From an uncultured Flavobacterium sp. (GTDB lineage: Bacteria; Bacteroidota; Bacteroidia; Flavobacteriales; Flavobacteriaceae): a DNA stretch of 64,000 nt. Both the position numbers and the translations under genes were made by a program. Shown here one piece after another: positions 50,455-58,097 of this stretch (positions are counted from its first letter, which is position 1; every line of letters starts with the position of its first letter). The notes under the pieces were generated by a model that was not told the origin of the DNA, did not search any database, and was given only the letters and a program-made list of their open reading frames with translations. The stretch is taken from assembly GCA_943912855.1 (NCBI GenBank), contig CALTVC010000002.1, positions 1 through 64,000 of the forward strand, given 5' to 3'.

Positions 50455-51208
50455 TGTCGTAATTTTTTAAATAAATGAGGTAACCTGTTCCCTTCACGGA
50501 TGACTGTAACCTATAATTTGCTTTCATACACTGAACCCTGTACTCCAGATTTTTAAGGCCTAAACCCTTATAACCAGTAGTTGAATCAAAACCACAACCA
50601 TTATCGCTTACTTTTAAGAACAACAGGTCGTGGGTCTGTCTAAGATGCACCACAACCTCGCCCGCACCCGCATGTTTGTGGACATTAGTTATAAGTTCCT
50701 GAACTATTTTTACAAGCTGGCTTTTTATAGCATAGGATAAAGACTTGTTATTCCTTACATCGCATTTATATTTTACAGAAAATACAGTGCGCCATGGGTG
50801 TAGCAAATCATCTATGAGCTCTTCAATACCAGTGTGCTCAATCATGGGCAGGCTCAGGTCATGAGATAGCTTCCTGGCTATAGAAATGGCTTCTTTAAGA
50901 CCGCTATCTATTTCTCTGGTATCATAATTTACCTTGTTTTGAAGTTGCACCGTAGCAAGCCTCCCAATGAGACTATCATGAATTTCGGCAGCAATACGGT
51001 CGCGTTCCTGTTCCTGTACCGTTATGTTGTTTTCCAGTAGTTCCTGCTGGTGTTCAAGCCTTACCTTTTCTTCTTTGATCTTAGCAAATTCTATCTTCCT
51101 GAAGTTTTCGCGTGCCAACATAATTATCATGATGACCAATAGTAATATAAAGAACAGGGCTGCAAAAATCCATTGTGTTATGTAAGATGCGTTTTCCCAT
51201 TTTTCCAT
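50444..51208 (-). CDS. Small membrane-anchored histidine kinase (HisKA_3 type)
   Basis: A 254-aa kinase with a single N-terminal membrane helix (residues about 13-32), a coiled-coil stretch, and the HisKA_3 dimerisation domain with phosphoacceptor His77 (RIAAEIHDSLIGRLA). The HATPase domain has ELITNVHKHAG (N box), VSDNGCGFD and GLGLKNLEYRVQ. It has no sensory domain of its own. Its first 31 bases overlap the gene for a seven-helix membrane protein, which may provide the sensing part. It phosphorylates the NarL-type regulator encoded directly after it. Confidence 0.9.
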   Translation of the reverse strand: MEKWENASYITQWIFAALFFILLLVIMIIMLARENFRKIEFAKIKEEKVRLEHQQELLENNITVQEQERDRIAAEIHDSLIGRLATVQLQNKVNYDTREIDSGLKEAISIARKLSHDLSLPMIEHTGIEELIDDLLHPWRTVFSVKYKCDVRNNKSLSYAIKSQLVKIVQELITNVHKHAGAGEVVVHLRQTHDLLFLKVSDNGCGFDSTTGYKGLGLKNLEYRVQCMKANYRLQSSVKGTGYLIYLKNYDSEN

Positions 51209-51837
51209 AGTATACCAATTAAAAAAATGTAAAATGTAATGGCTAGCCCAAGATTAGCGAACCATATATAAAACTTATATACAGAAGCTTCGTTTACAAG
51301 GAATTCTAAGGGTAAGAAAATAATAAAGCTTAACGAAAAAAAGATAAGTATACCTGAATTAAGCCTGAATATAGTACCGTTAATAATTGTATTCCTTTTT
51401 ATGTTTCTGAAAAAGAAAATAATGGCAAACAGAATTATAAAGAAGGAATTGGCTGCCTTAGAATACAGCTGAAAATGATATGCTTCAAAATATGAAATCT
51501 GAAACAACTCAATAACGCTAAAAATTAAAGCAGTAACATTTACAAATACCAGCAGATACTTCAACTTACTATACTTAAACCCCATGTAATAAAAAACAGC
51601 TGAAAAAATAAAGATTTCGCTAAAACCTAAAATGGGCAAAAAATAAAGATTGCTTTTAAACACCTTACCGCATACCCTGCTTGTAAGGTCTATACAGCCC
51701 ATAACAAGCAGGTAATACAGTATTGATCTATATAAATTACTGAGTTTTTTATAATAATAGATACCTATGCCTGTTCCTGAAATAAGTAACAGTGGAGATA
51801 ACCAAGTTAAATAACTCAGAAAATCATAGAAGCTCAT
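51178..51837 (-). CDS. Seven-helix membrane protein, putative sensor subunit
   Basis: A 219-aa integral membrane protein with about seven hydrophobic segments (for example LTWLSPLLLISGTGIGIYYY, FSEIFIFSAVFYYMGF, ILIFFSLSFIIFLPLEFLV, FYIFLIGILW). No catalytic motif is seen and the family is not recognised. The 31-base overlap with the kinase gene implies tight co-translation. As the kinase lacks an input domain, a split receptor is a reasonable model: this protein senses a membrane or ligand signal and the kinase relays it. It follows the 201-aa unknown gene by 5 bases. Confidence 0.8.
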   Translation of the reverse strand: MSFYDFLSYLTWLSPLLLISGTGIGIYYYKKLSNLYRSILYYLLVMGCIDLTSRVCGKVFKSNLYFLPILGFSEIFIFSAVFYYMGFKYSKLKYLLVFVNVTALIFSVIELFQISYFEAYHFQLYSKAANSFFIILFAIIFFFRNIKRNTIINGTIFRLNSGILIFFSLSFIIFLPLEFLVNEASVYKFYIWFANLGLAITFYIFLIGILWKNGKTHLT

Positions 51838-51842
51838 TAATT

Positions 51843-52448
51843 TTAAAGTGATGAAAGCAAATAGAAGCTAACCTGGTCCATGCCATCAATTGGCTTAAAT
51901 GGCGGTACGGGCCTTACGAGATCAAAAAATTTATCTACCCCTAAACTATCTGCACTACGGCTAATTATAAGGTCTGCCACACTCACACCAGATTTATCTT
52001 TGTCTTGAGCAAGTGCAAAATATACATTTACATCAGTGTCAAAAACGAGGTCATCTGCCGGTACAAAAAAAGCCTGAAAAATATTTTCGGGCGTCCTAAC
52101 CTGCTTATCTATCCATTTTTCGTACGTAGACTGCCATAAAGCTATGCGCCTAACAGCCTCTGAATCAGGAATAGGCAAAGCAGCCTCAAGAGCAATCGGA
52201 TTTGATTTAATTACAGCTTTATCCTGATAACTCTTTTCGTTATCAAAATTAGACGAAATGATATAGAAGATTAACCTGTTGTCTTCTACACCCGGATAAA
52301 CATGGTAATAAGACGGTTTAGGTTCTTCATTTGGTAACCTGAAACTGAAACCTAATACTCCTGTAAAAAGCTGTTTAAAATACTTTGAATTTTGTTTTTG
52401 GCGGGCTGATTCCCAGTTTTGTAAACTGTCAATGATACTTTTGTCCAT
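51843..52448 (-). CDS. Unknown 201-aa protein at the head of the kinase operon
   Basis: Not recognised. A soluble protein with no signal peptide or membrane segment. The sequence is mixed alpha/beta with distinctive stretches GVLGFSFRLPNEEPKPSYYH, YPGVEDNRLIFYIISSNFD, AVRRIALWQSTYEKWID and FFVPADDLVFDTDVNVYFAL. It is the first gene of a four-gene leftward unit (this gene, the seven-helix protein, the kinase and the regulator) with 5-base spacing or overlaps. It may modulate the kinase or be an effector of the same system; neither is supported directly. Confidence 0.7.
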   Translation of the reverse strand: MDKSIIDSLQNWESARQKQNSKYFKQLFTGVLGFSFRLPNEEPKPSYYHVYPGVEDNRLIFYIISSNFDNEKSYQDKAVIKSNPIALEAALPIPDSEAVRRIALWQSTYEKWIDKQVRTPENIFQAFFVPADDLVFDTDVNVYFALAQDKDKSGVSVADLIISRSADSLGVDKFFDLVRPVPPFKPIDGMDQVSFYLLSSL

Positions 52449-52858
52449 TTTTAATTTGTTTGGTTCGTTAATACTTGTTTCCTTGGTGGTTTAGGAGGTT
52501 ACAAATAGTAGACATTTATAACGTACCGATACAAATTTATAAGAAAAGTTTTAATATATAGTGTTTTAAATCTTACCAAAAGTAAAATTTTACAAACTAA
52601 TTGAAAAAAGTTATAACACTGAATCAAAGCGGATATTACGTTTCGGACATTAGTTACGATGAGCAAAAGAGCCCCGAATTCTCTACACATTTTACCATTA
52701 TAGATAAGAAGTAACTATCAACAAAAAATGTGGCATCAGGTGTACTAATATTAGTCGAAAAAGGGGAAGGCAAGAAAAAACATAAAAAACTTGCACAGTA
52801 AAATTTATTTGCTGTAAATTTGCCTAACAGTGTTAAGTGATTTAAACCACTTATAAAA
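52449..52858. other. Divergent AT-rich promoter region
   Basis: These 410 bases lie between the leftward signalling operon and the rightward TetR gene. On the minus strand TAAATTTG (52532-52539) matches the -7 consensus about 85 bases before the 52448 start, but no suitably spaced TTG is seen. The TetR promoter and operator are at the right end and are listed separately. No further gene was seen. Confidence 0.4.
52791..52837 (+). promoter_or_regulatory. tetR-type gene promoter with autoregulatory operator
   Basis: TTG at 52791-52793 and TAAATTTG at 52815-52822 are 21 bases apart and match the flavobacterial promoter consensus. Directly after it, at the expected transcription start, is CTAACAGTGTTAAG (52824-52837). 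This is the reverse complement form of the TTAACACTGTTAA palindromes found downstream of the regulator gene. The arrangement suggests self-repression. Confidence 0.65.
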
Positions 52859-53446
52859 ATGGGAAGTAAAGAACGTATTTTACGGCAAAAAGAAGAGACC
52901 AGGGCCAACATCCTGAAGGCAGCACGAAGCATCGTGAAGGAAGAAGGATGGCAGGGACTGAGTATGCGAAAGATAGCCGATAAGATTGAGTATACCGCCC
53001 CTATCATTTACGAATACTTTTCTAATAAGGAAGCGATATTACAGGAACTTACCTGCAAAGGGTTCATGCTCCTGTCTAAAGACCTTGAGGCCGTTAAGGC
53101 CAAAGACATTACCCCTGCCGAAAAACTGGAAGGCATGTGGATGACATACTGGGATTTCGCTCACAAGAACAAGGAAATGTACCAACTAATGTATGGTGTA
53201 CAAATGACTTGTTGTAAAGACGCCACTCCGGAAAGCGACCATCCGTATGACCTCATAACTGAAGTAATAGGCGAAATAATGAAGAACGACGATGAAGATG
53301 TAATCATGCAAAAGTATTTTACATTTTTCTCTGTTATACATGGCTTGATCTCCATAAACATGCTGAGCGAAGGTCTCAGTGATGATATGAATAAACAAAT
53401 ATTAAGGGATGCCATAACCGGTATTACCCGCACGCTACAAGGGTAG
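52859..53446 (+). CDS. TetR/AcrR family transcriptional regulator
   Basis: A 195-aa protein. The N-terminal DNA-binding domain is classical: RANILKAARSIVKEEGWQGL, then SMRKIADKIEYTAPIIYEYF with the recognition helix and SNKEAIL. The C-terminal part is an alpha-helical ligand domain (TetR_C_33-like WMTYWDFAHKNKEMYQLMYG). It very likely represses itself and the RND efflux operon that follows in the same direction, because the same palindromic site occurs in its own promoter and four times before the efflux genes. A Cys-Cys pair (MTCCKD) lies in the ligand domain. The inducer is unknown. Confidence 0.93.
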   Translation: MGSKERILRQKEETRANILKAARSIVKEEGWQGLSMRKIADKIEYTAPIIYEYFSNKEAILQELTCKGFMLLSKDLEAVKAKDITPAEKLEGMWMTYWDFAHKNKEMYQLMYGVQMTCCKDATPESDHPYDLITEVIGEIMKNDDEDVIMQKYFTFFSVIHGLISINMLSEGLSDDMNKQILRDAITGITRTLQG

Positions 53447-53455
53447 CGTTTTTTT
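53432..53455 (+). terminator. Terminator overlapping the end of the tetR-type gene
   Basis: The perfect 7-bp stem ACGCTAC / GTAGCGT with loop AAGG includes the TAG stop codon and runs into T7. Confidence 0.8.
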
Positions 53456-53503
53456 AGAGATATTACTTAACACCATTAAATAATTTAATACACCTATATC
53501 ATT

Positions 53504-53542
53504 ATGCTTACAACAGGCATTTTTTTTAAACCATTCACTTAA
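53504..53542 (+). other. Possible leader peptide, copy 1
   Basis: A 12-codon frame MLTTGIFFKPFT ends with its TAA inside the second operator site. It is repeated almost exactly 105 bases downstream. It is too short to judge as a gene. Its interest is the position in the efflux leader. Confidence 0.25.
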
Positions 53543-53608
53543 CACTGTTAAATGGTTTAAAAAGATTAACCAAAACATTAAACACATTTAATAACCCTTA
53601 CAACTATT

Positions 53609-53647
53609 ATGCTTAAAACAGGCATTTTTTTTAAACCATTCACTTAA
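53609..53647 (+). other. Possible leader peptide, copy 2
   Basis: A 12-codon frame MLKTGIFFKPFT, differing from copy 1 only at codon 3 (ACA to AAA), again with its stop inside an operator site. Translation is unproven. Confidence 0.25.
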
Positions 53648-53680
53648 CACTGTTAAATACTTTAAACACTTTAATTTACC

Positions 53681-53704
53681 TACCATTTTTAAATGGTATT
53701 TTTT
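53681..53704 (+). terminator. Terminator/attenuator before the efflux operon
   Basis: The perfect 8-bp stem TACCATTT / AAATGGTA with loop TT runs into T6, 41 bases before the start of the adaptor gene. Readthrough control of the efflux operon is likely if transcription starts upstream. Confidence 0.7.
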
Positions 53705-53744
53705 CACACATCACCTTAACATCATTAAATAATTTACTTACGTT

Positions 53745-54890
53745 ATGAGACAAACAATAATCATACATATCATAGCCGCAGCAGCCCTCGCATTGGTATA
53801 CGGATGCTCAGGTAACACTGCACAGAACACCGCTACACAACAGCCTGTTTCAGTTCCTGTATACGCTGTAACGCAGCAAGATGCCTTTACATGGCAGGAA
53901 TATCCGGTAATGCTCGAAGGGCGTACCGATATAGAAATCCGTCCGCAGGTAGACGGTTACCTGCAAACCGTTTTTGTAGATGAAGGCGCTTTTGTAAAAG
54001 CAGGTCAGCCACTGTTTAAAATTGAAGACCACCGCTACCGCGAAGCTTACAACAACGCTGCAGGTAGCCTCAACGTTGCCGAAGCGGCACTTATCAATGC
54101 CAAACTTGAGGTAGAAAAGCTTACCCCTCTTGTAGATGGCAAAGTAGTTTCTGATTATCAGTTAAAATCTGCCAGGGCGGCTCAGAAAATAGCCGAGGGT
54201 AATAAAAAACAGGCTGAAGCAGCTGTGGCATCCGCAAAAATAAATCTTGATTTTACGCTTATCAAAGCGACTACAAACGGTTATATTACGCGTCTTCCAA
54301 AAAAACAGGGAAGCCTTGTATCTGTATCCGACCCTACCCCGCTTACCACATTATCTGATAATACCGAAATGCACGCGTATTTCTCAGTGGGCGAATCGGA
54401 TTTCATTACGTTCCGCGATACCTATAAGGGTGCCACACTAAACGAGAAACTGAGCCACCTCCCTGCACTTTCGCTTGTATTGCCAGATAATACAGAGTAT
54501 GTACAAAAAGGACGTATAGACATGGTAGACGGACAGTTTAACAAAACAACCGGTGCCATAACATTAAGGGCAAGTTTCCCCAATGGTAAGGGAGTACTTA
54601 GGTCTGGTAATACCGGTAAGGTAAAGCTTGGTCTGCCACATGCACATGCGGTTCTTATTCCGCAGGCTGCAACCGTAGAGCTACAGGACAAAATATTTGT
54701 GTATGCTGTAGACAAAAGCAATAAAGTAACCAAAATCCCTGTAAATGTATTGGGCAAATCAGGTACTGATTACCTGGTTAAAGATGGCGTAAAAGCCGGC
54801 GACCGCATTGTATACAAAGGCTTTGAAGGCCTTGCCGACGGTGCTGTTATTGCCCCTGAAAAAATAAACCCCGAAGTTGCCATTAAATAA
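53745..54890 (+). CDS. RND efflux periplasmic adaptor (membrane fusion protein)
   Basis: A 381-aa lipoprotein (AAALALVYGCSG, lipid on the Cys near residue 21). The order is typical of AcrA-like adaptors: a first lipoyl half (VDGYLQTVFVDEGAFVKAGQ), a helical hairpin (residues about 100-165, rich in Ala/Lys/Glu), a second lipoyl half (TNGYITRLPKKQGSLVSV), a beta-barrel and a membrane-proximal domain (KSGTDYLVKDGVKAGDRIVY). It joins the inner-membrane pump to the outer-membrane channel. It is the first gene of the three-gene efflux operon, controlled by the adjacent TetR-type protein. Confidence 0.95.
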   Translation: MRQTIIIHIIAAAALALVYGCSGNTAQNTATQQPVSVPVYAVTQQDAFTWQEYPVMLEGRTDIEIRPQVDGYLQTVFVDEGAFVKAGQPLFKIEDHRYREAYNNAAGSLNVAEAALINAKLEVEKLTPLVDGKVVSDYQLKSARAAQKIAEGNKKQAEAAVASAKINLDFTLIKATTNGYITRLPKKQGSLVSVSDPTPLTTLSDNTEMHAYFSVGESDFITFRDTYKGATLNEKLSHLPALSLVLPDNTEYVQKGRIDMVDGQFNKTTGAITLRASFPNGKGVLRSGNTGKVKLGLPHAHAVLIPQAATVELQDKIFVYAVDKSNKVTKIPVNVLGKSGTDYLVKDGVKAGDRIVYKGFEGLADGAVIAPEKINPEVAIK

Positions 54891-54921
54891 TTACAGGCTA
54901 ACCACTTAACATCAGCAAAAC

Positions 54922-57900
54922 ATGCTTAAAAAATTTATAGACCGGCCGGTTTTGGCTACGGTCATATCCATCCTATTGTCTATTTTAGGGGTAATTGGGT
55001 TGGCATCACTGCCATTGACACAGTTTCCTGATATAGCACCTCCGGCGGTACAGGTAACCGCTGTATACCCAGGTGCCAATGCCGAAACGGTACTGCGCTC
55101 TGTAGCACCGTCGCTTGAAGAATCTATTAACGGGGTAGAAAACATGAGCTATATGAGCTCTACTGCCAGTAACGACGGCTCACTGGTTATCAGCGTATAC
55201 TTTAAGCTGGGAACCGACCCTGACCAGGCTGCCGTTAACGTACAAAACCGTGTATCACAGGCTACAAGTCAGCTTCCGGCGGAAGTAATACAGGCAGGTG
55301 TAACAACCGCTAAGCAGCAAAACAGCCTTATCATGGTGGTCGACCTGTTCAGTGAAAATGAATCGCAATACGACCAGACGTTTTTGGCCAACTATGCACA
55401 GATAAACATCATCCCTGAAATCAAGAGGATTCCCGGTGTAGGGCAGTCTATCATCTTTGGCGGTAATAAAGATTACTCTATGCGTGTTTGGCTTAAGCCA
55501 TCGCAAATGGCGTCGTATAACGTAACCCCACGCGAGGTTATGGCTGCTATACAGGACAAAAACCTTGAAGCAGCTCCCGGTAAATTTGGTGAAAACAGTA
55601 GCCAATCGTTCGAATATGTTATTAAATACAAGGGTAAACTAAACAAACCCGGCGATTATGAAAACATCATTGTACGCACCAACCCGGATGGTAGTATGCT
55701 ACGTCTTAAAGATGTAGCACGTATAGAATTTGGCGCGTATACATACGGAAACTTTACCCGCGTAAATGGAAAACCAGGTGTGAATATAGCCGTAATGCAG
55801 CTACCGGGATCTAACGCTAACGATATTCAGATTGCGGTAGATGAGTTGATGCAGAAAGCATCTAAAAACTTCCCGAAAAACGTAAAACACCTTATACTTT
55901 ATAATACTAAAAATATGCTCGATGCCAGTATAGCACAGGTAGAGCATACACTTATTGAAGCGTTTATACTGGTATTCATCGTAGTATTCTTGTTCCTGCA
56001 GGATTTCAGGTCTACGCTGATTCCTGCTATAGCCGTTCCGGTAGCGTTATTAGGAACGTTCTTCTTTATGTCGATTTTCGGGTTCTCTATAAACCTGCTT
56101 ACACTGTTCGCACTGGTACTTGCCATAGGTATTGTGGTGGATGATGCTATTGTAGTGGTTGAAGCCGTACACTCCAAAATGGAACACCGACACCTACCTC
56201 CTAAAGCCGCCACAACATCGGCTATGAGCGAAATTACAGGGGCTATTATCTCTATTACACTGGTTATGTCGGCGGTGTTCTTACCGGTAGGTTTCATGCA
56301 GGGATCAACGGGAGTATTCTACAGGCAGTTTGCCTTTACATTAGCCATAGCTATTATTATATCGGCGATAAATGCCTTAACCCTAAGCCCTGCCCTTGCT
56401 GCTTTATTCCTTAAACAGCATGAGCCGAAACACAACAAAACCGAAGAAAAACCCAACTTTAAGGAGCGTTTCTTTACCGGTTTTAATGCCAACTTTGACA
56501 GGCTTACTAACCGTTATGTAGGCAGTCTGCGCTTCTTGGTACGTTACCGTTGGGCTACGCTTGCCAGCCTTGCAGGGGTAATAGTGCTTACCGTATGGAT
56601 GGTACGCCGTACGCCTTCGGGCTTTATACCAAGTGAAGACCAGGGTTTTATAGCAGTATCACTGTCAATGCCTGCAGGTACATCATTAGACCGTACCACA
56701 TCAGCTATGAAAGAACTTGAAACGGTACTTTCGTCAATGCAGGCAAAACGTACACTTATGGGACTATCGGGCTTTAACGTGCTTACGCAATCGTCCAGCC
56801 CGTCATTTGGGGTCGCATTTATACTGCTTAAACATACTGATGAACGTGGTGAAATACGGGACATCAATGATATAATGAATGATACCCGCCAGCGCCTTTC
56901 GGCCATTAAGGGGGCTAACTTCTTTGTATTTACTTTCCCTACCGTACCGGGCTTTAGTAACGTAGACGGACTTGATTTTGTACTACAGGACCGTACCGGA
57001 GGCTCGTTAGGTAAATTTAGCGAAGTGGGCAACAAGTTTATAGGCGACCTTATGCAACGCCCTGAAATAGCAGTAGCTTTTACTTCGTTCCGTGCCGATT
57101 ATCCTCAATTTGAAATGGAGGTAGACGATGTTAAGGCAGAACAGCTTGGCGTAAGCGTAAAAGAACTGATGGGTACCGTACAGGCATATTACGGTAGTGC
57201 ACAGGTGGGCGACTTTAACCGTTTTGGTAAATATTACCGTGTAATGGTTCAGGCCGACAAAGGTACGCGTGCCACCCCTGAATCACTCGATGCGGTATTC
57301 GTAAAAAACAAAACAGGCGAAATGGTACCGGTAAATACACTGGTAAAACTGGTACGTGTATACGGTCCTGAAAATGCATCGCGCTATAACCTGTTCAATT
57401 CTATGGGTATAAACGCCATACAAAAGCCGGGTTACAGTTCGGGCGATGCTATTAAGGCTGTTGAAGAAGTTGCCGCACAATCACTGCCACAGGGCTACTC
57501 ATACGAGTTCTCCGGTATGACCAAGGAAGAAATTTCATCGGGAGGGCAGTCGGCAATAATATTTGGCTTGAGCCTTGTATTTATTTATTTCCTTCTGGCC
57601 GCTCAATATGAAAGTTATATACTTCCAATTGCAGTAATACTTTCAATACCTACCGGAATCTTCGGGGTGTTTGTAGCCATAGGCACAACAGGCATTTCAA
57701 ATAACATTTACGTACAGGTAGCTCTGGTTATGCTTATAGGATTATTGGCTAAAAACGCCATCCTTATTGTGGAATTCGCGGTACAACGCAGGCGTGCGGG
57801 CAAGTCGTTACTTTCTGCCTCGCTGGAAGCCGCCAAGTTAAGGCTACGACCTATTATCATGACATCACTTGCGTTTATAGTGGGGCTACTGCCTATGATG

Positions 57901-58092
57901 CGCGCCACAGGACCATCGGCACAAGGTAACCATTCCATCAGTATCGCTGCTGCGGGTGGTATGATTTCGGGTGTGGTACTTGGCTTGTTTGTAGTACCGG
58001 TACTGTTTATCGTATTCCAGTATTTACAGGAAAAAGTTTCAGGCAAAGCCGAAGCAACCGTAACCATTGGCGAAGCTGAACTCATAAAATAA
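54922..58092 (+). CDS. RND multidrug efflux pump (AcrB/HAE1 type)
   Basis: A 1056-aa inner-membrane pump of normal HAE1 length. It starts MLKKFIDRPVLATVISIL. The proton-relay residues are present: the two adjacent Asp in helix 4 (LAIGIVVDDAIVVVEAVH) and the Lys in helix 10 (GLLAKNAILIVEFA). The two large periplasmic loops with porter and docking domains are intact (for example NVQNRVSQATSQLPAEVIQ, EFSGMTKEEISSGGQS). It exports hydrophobic or amphiphilic compounds using proton motive force. It lies 31 bases after the adaptor gene and 5 bases before the outer-membrane channel gene. Confidence 0.97.
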   Translation: MLKKFIDRPVLATVISILLSILGVIGLASLPLTQFPDIAPPAVQVTAVYPGANAETVLRSVAPSLEESINGVENMSYMSSTASNDGSLVISVYFKLGTDPDQAAVNVQNRVSQATSQLPAEVIQAGVTTAKQQNSLIMVVDLFSENESQYDQTFLANYAQINIIPEIKRIPGVGQSIIFGGNKDYSMRVWLKPSQMASYNVTPREVMAAIQDKNLEAAPGKFGENSSQSFEYVIKYKGKLNKPGDYENIIVRTNPDGSMLRLKDVARIEFGAYTYGNFTRVNGKPGVNIAVMQLPGSNANDIQIAVDELMQKASKNFPKNVKHLILYNTKNMLDASIAQVEHTLIEAFILVFIVVFLFLQDFRSTLIPAIAVPVALLGTFFFMSIFGFSINLLTLFALVLAIGIVVDDAIVVVEAVHSKMEHRHLPPKAATTSAMSEITGAIISITLVMSAVFLPVGFMQGSTGVFYRQFAFTLAIAIIISAINALTLSPALAALFLKQHEPKHNKTEEKPNFKERFFTGFNANFDRLTNRYVGSLRFLVRYRWATLASLAGVIVLTVWMVRRTPSGFIPSEDQGFIAVSLSMPAGTSLDRTTSAMKELETVLSSMQAKRTLMGLSGFNVLTQSSSPSFGVAFILLKHTDERGEIRDINDIMNDTRQRLSAIKGANFFVFTFPTVPGFSNVDGLDFVLQDRTGGSLGKFSEVGNKFIGDLMQRPEIAVAFTSFRADYPQFEMEVDDVKAEQLGVSVKELMGTVQAYYGSAQVGDFNRFGKYYRVMVQADKGTRATPESLDAVFVKNKTGEMVPVNTLVKLVRVYGPENASRYNLFNSMGINAIQKPGYSSGDAIKAVEEVAAQSLPQGYSYEFSGMTKEEISSGGQSAIIFGLSLVFIYFLLAAQYESYILPIAVILSIPTGIFGVFVAIGTTGISNNIYVQVALVMLIGLLAKNAILIVEFAVQRRRAGKSLLSASLEAAKLRLRPIIMTSLAFIVGLLPMMRATGPSAQGNHSISIAAAGGMISGVVLGLFVVPVLFIVFQYLQEKVSGKAEATVTIGEAELIK

Positions 58093-58097
58093 TTAAA

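Larger units (their letters stand above)
53447..53744 (+). repeat. Array of four T-tract/operator modules before the efflux operon
   Basis: The gap has four copies of a module: a T6-T8 tract preceded by GC-bearing sequence, then about 12 bases, then TTAACA-YYR-TTAAAT. The sites are at 53467-53481 (centre CACCATT), 53539-53553 and 53644-53658 (CACTGTT, near-palindromic), and 53716-53730 (CATCATT), giving spacings of 72, 105 and 72 bases. The middle two modules belong to 53-bp direct repeats (53501-53553 and 53606-53658) that differ at one base. In the first, TTTAAACCATT and AATGGTTTAAA also form an outer dyad. Probable multi-site TetR repression combined with attenuation. Confidence 0.7.

Noticed and set aside
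53501..53658. Two 53-bp direct repeats considered as a CRISPR array
   Set aside because: Only two copies, AT-rich, no spacer regularity and no cas genes; they fit duplicated leader/operator modules.
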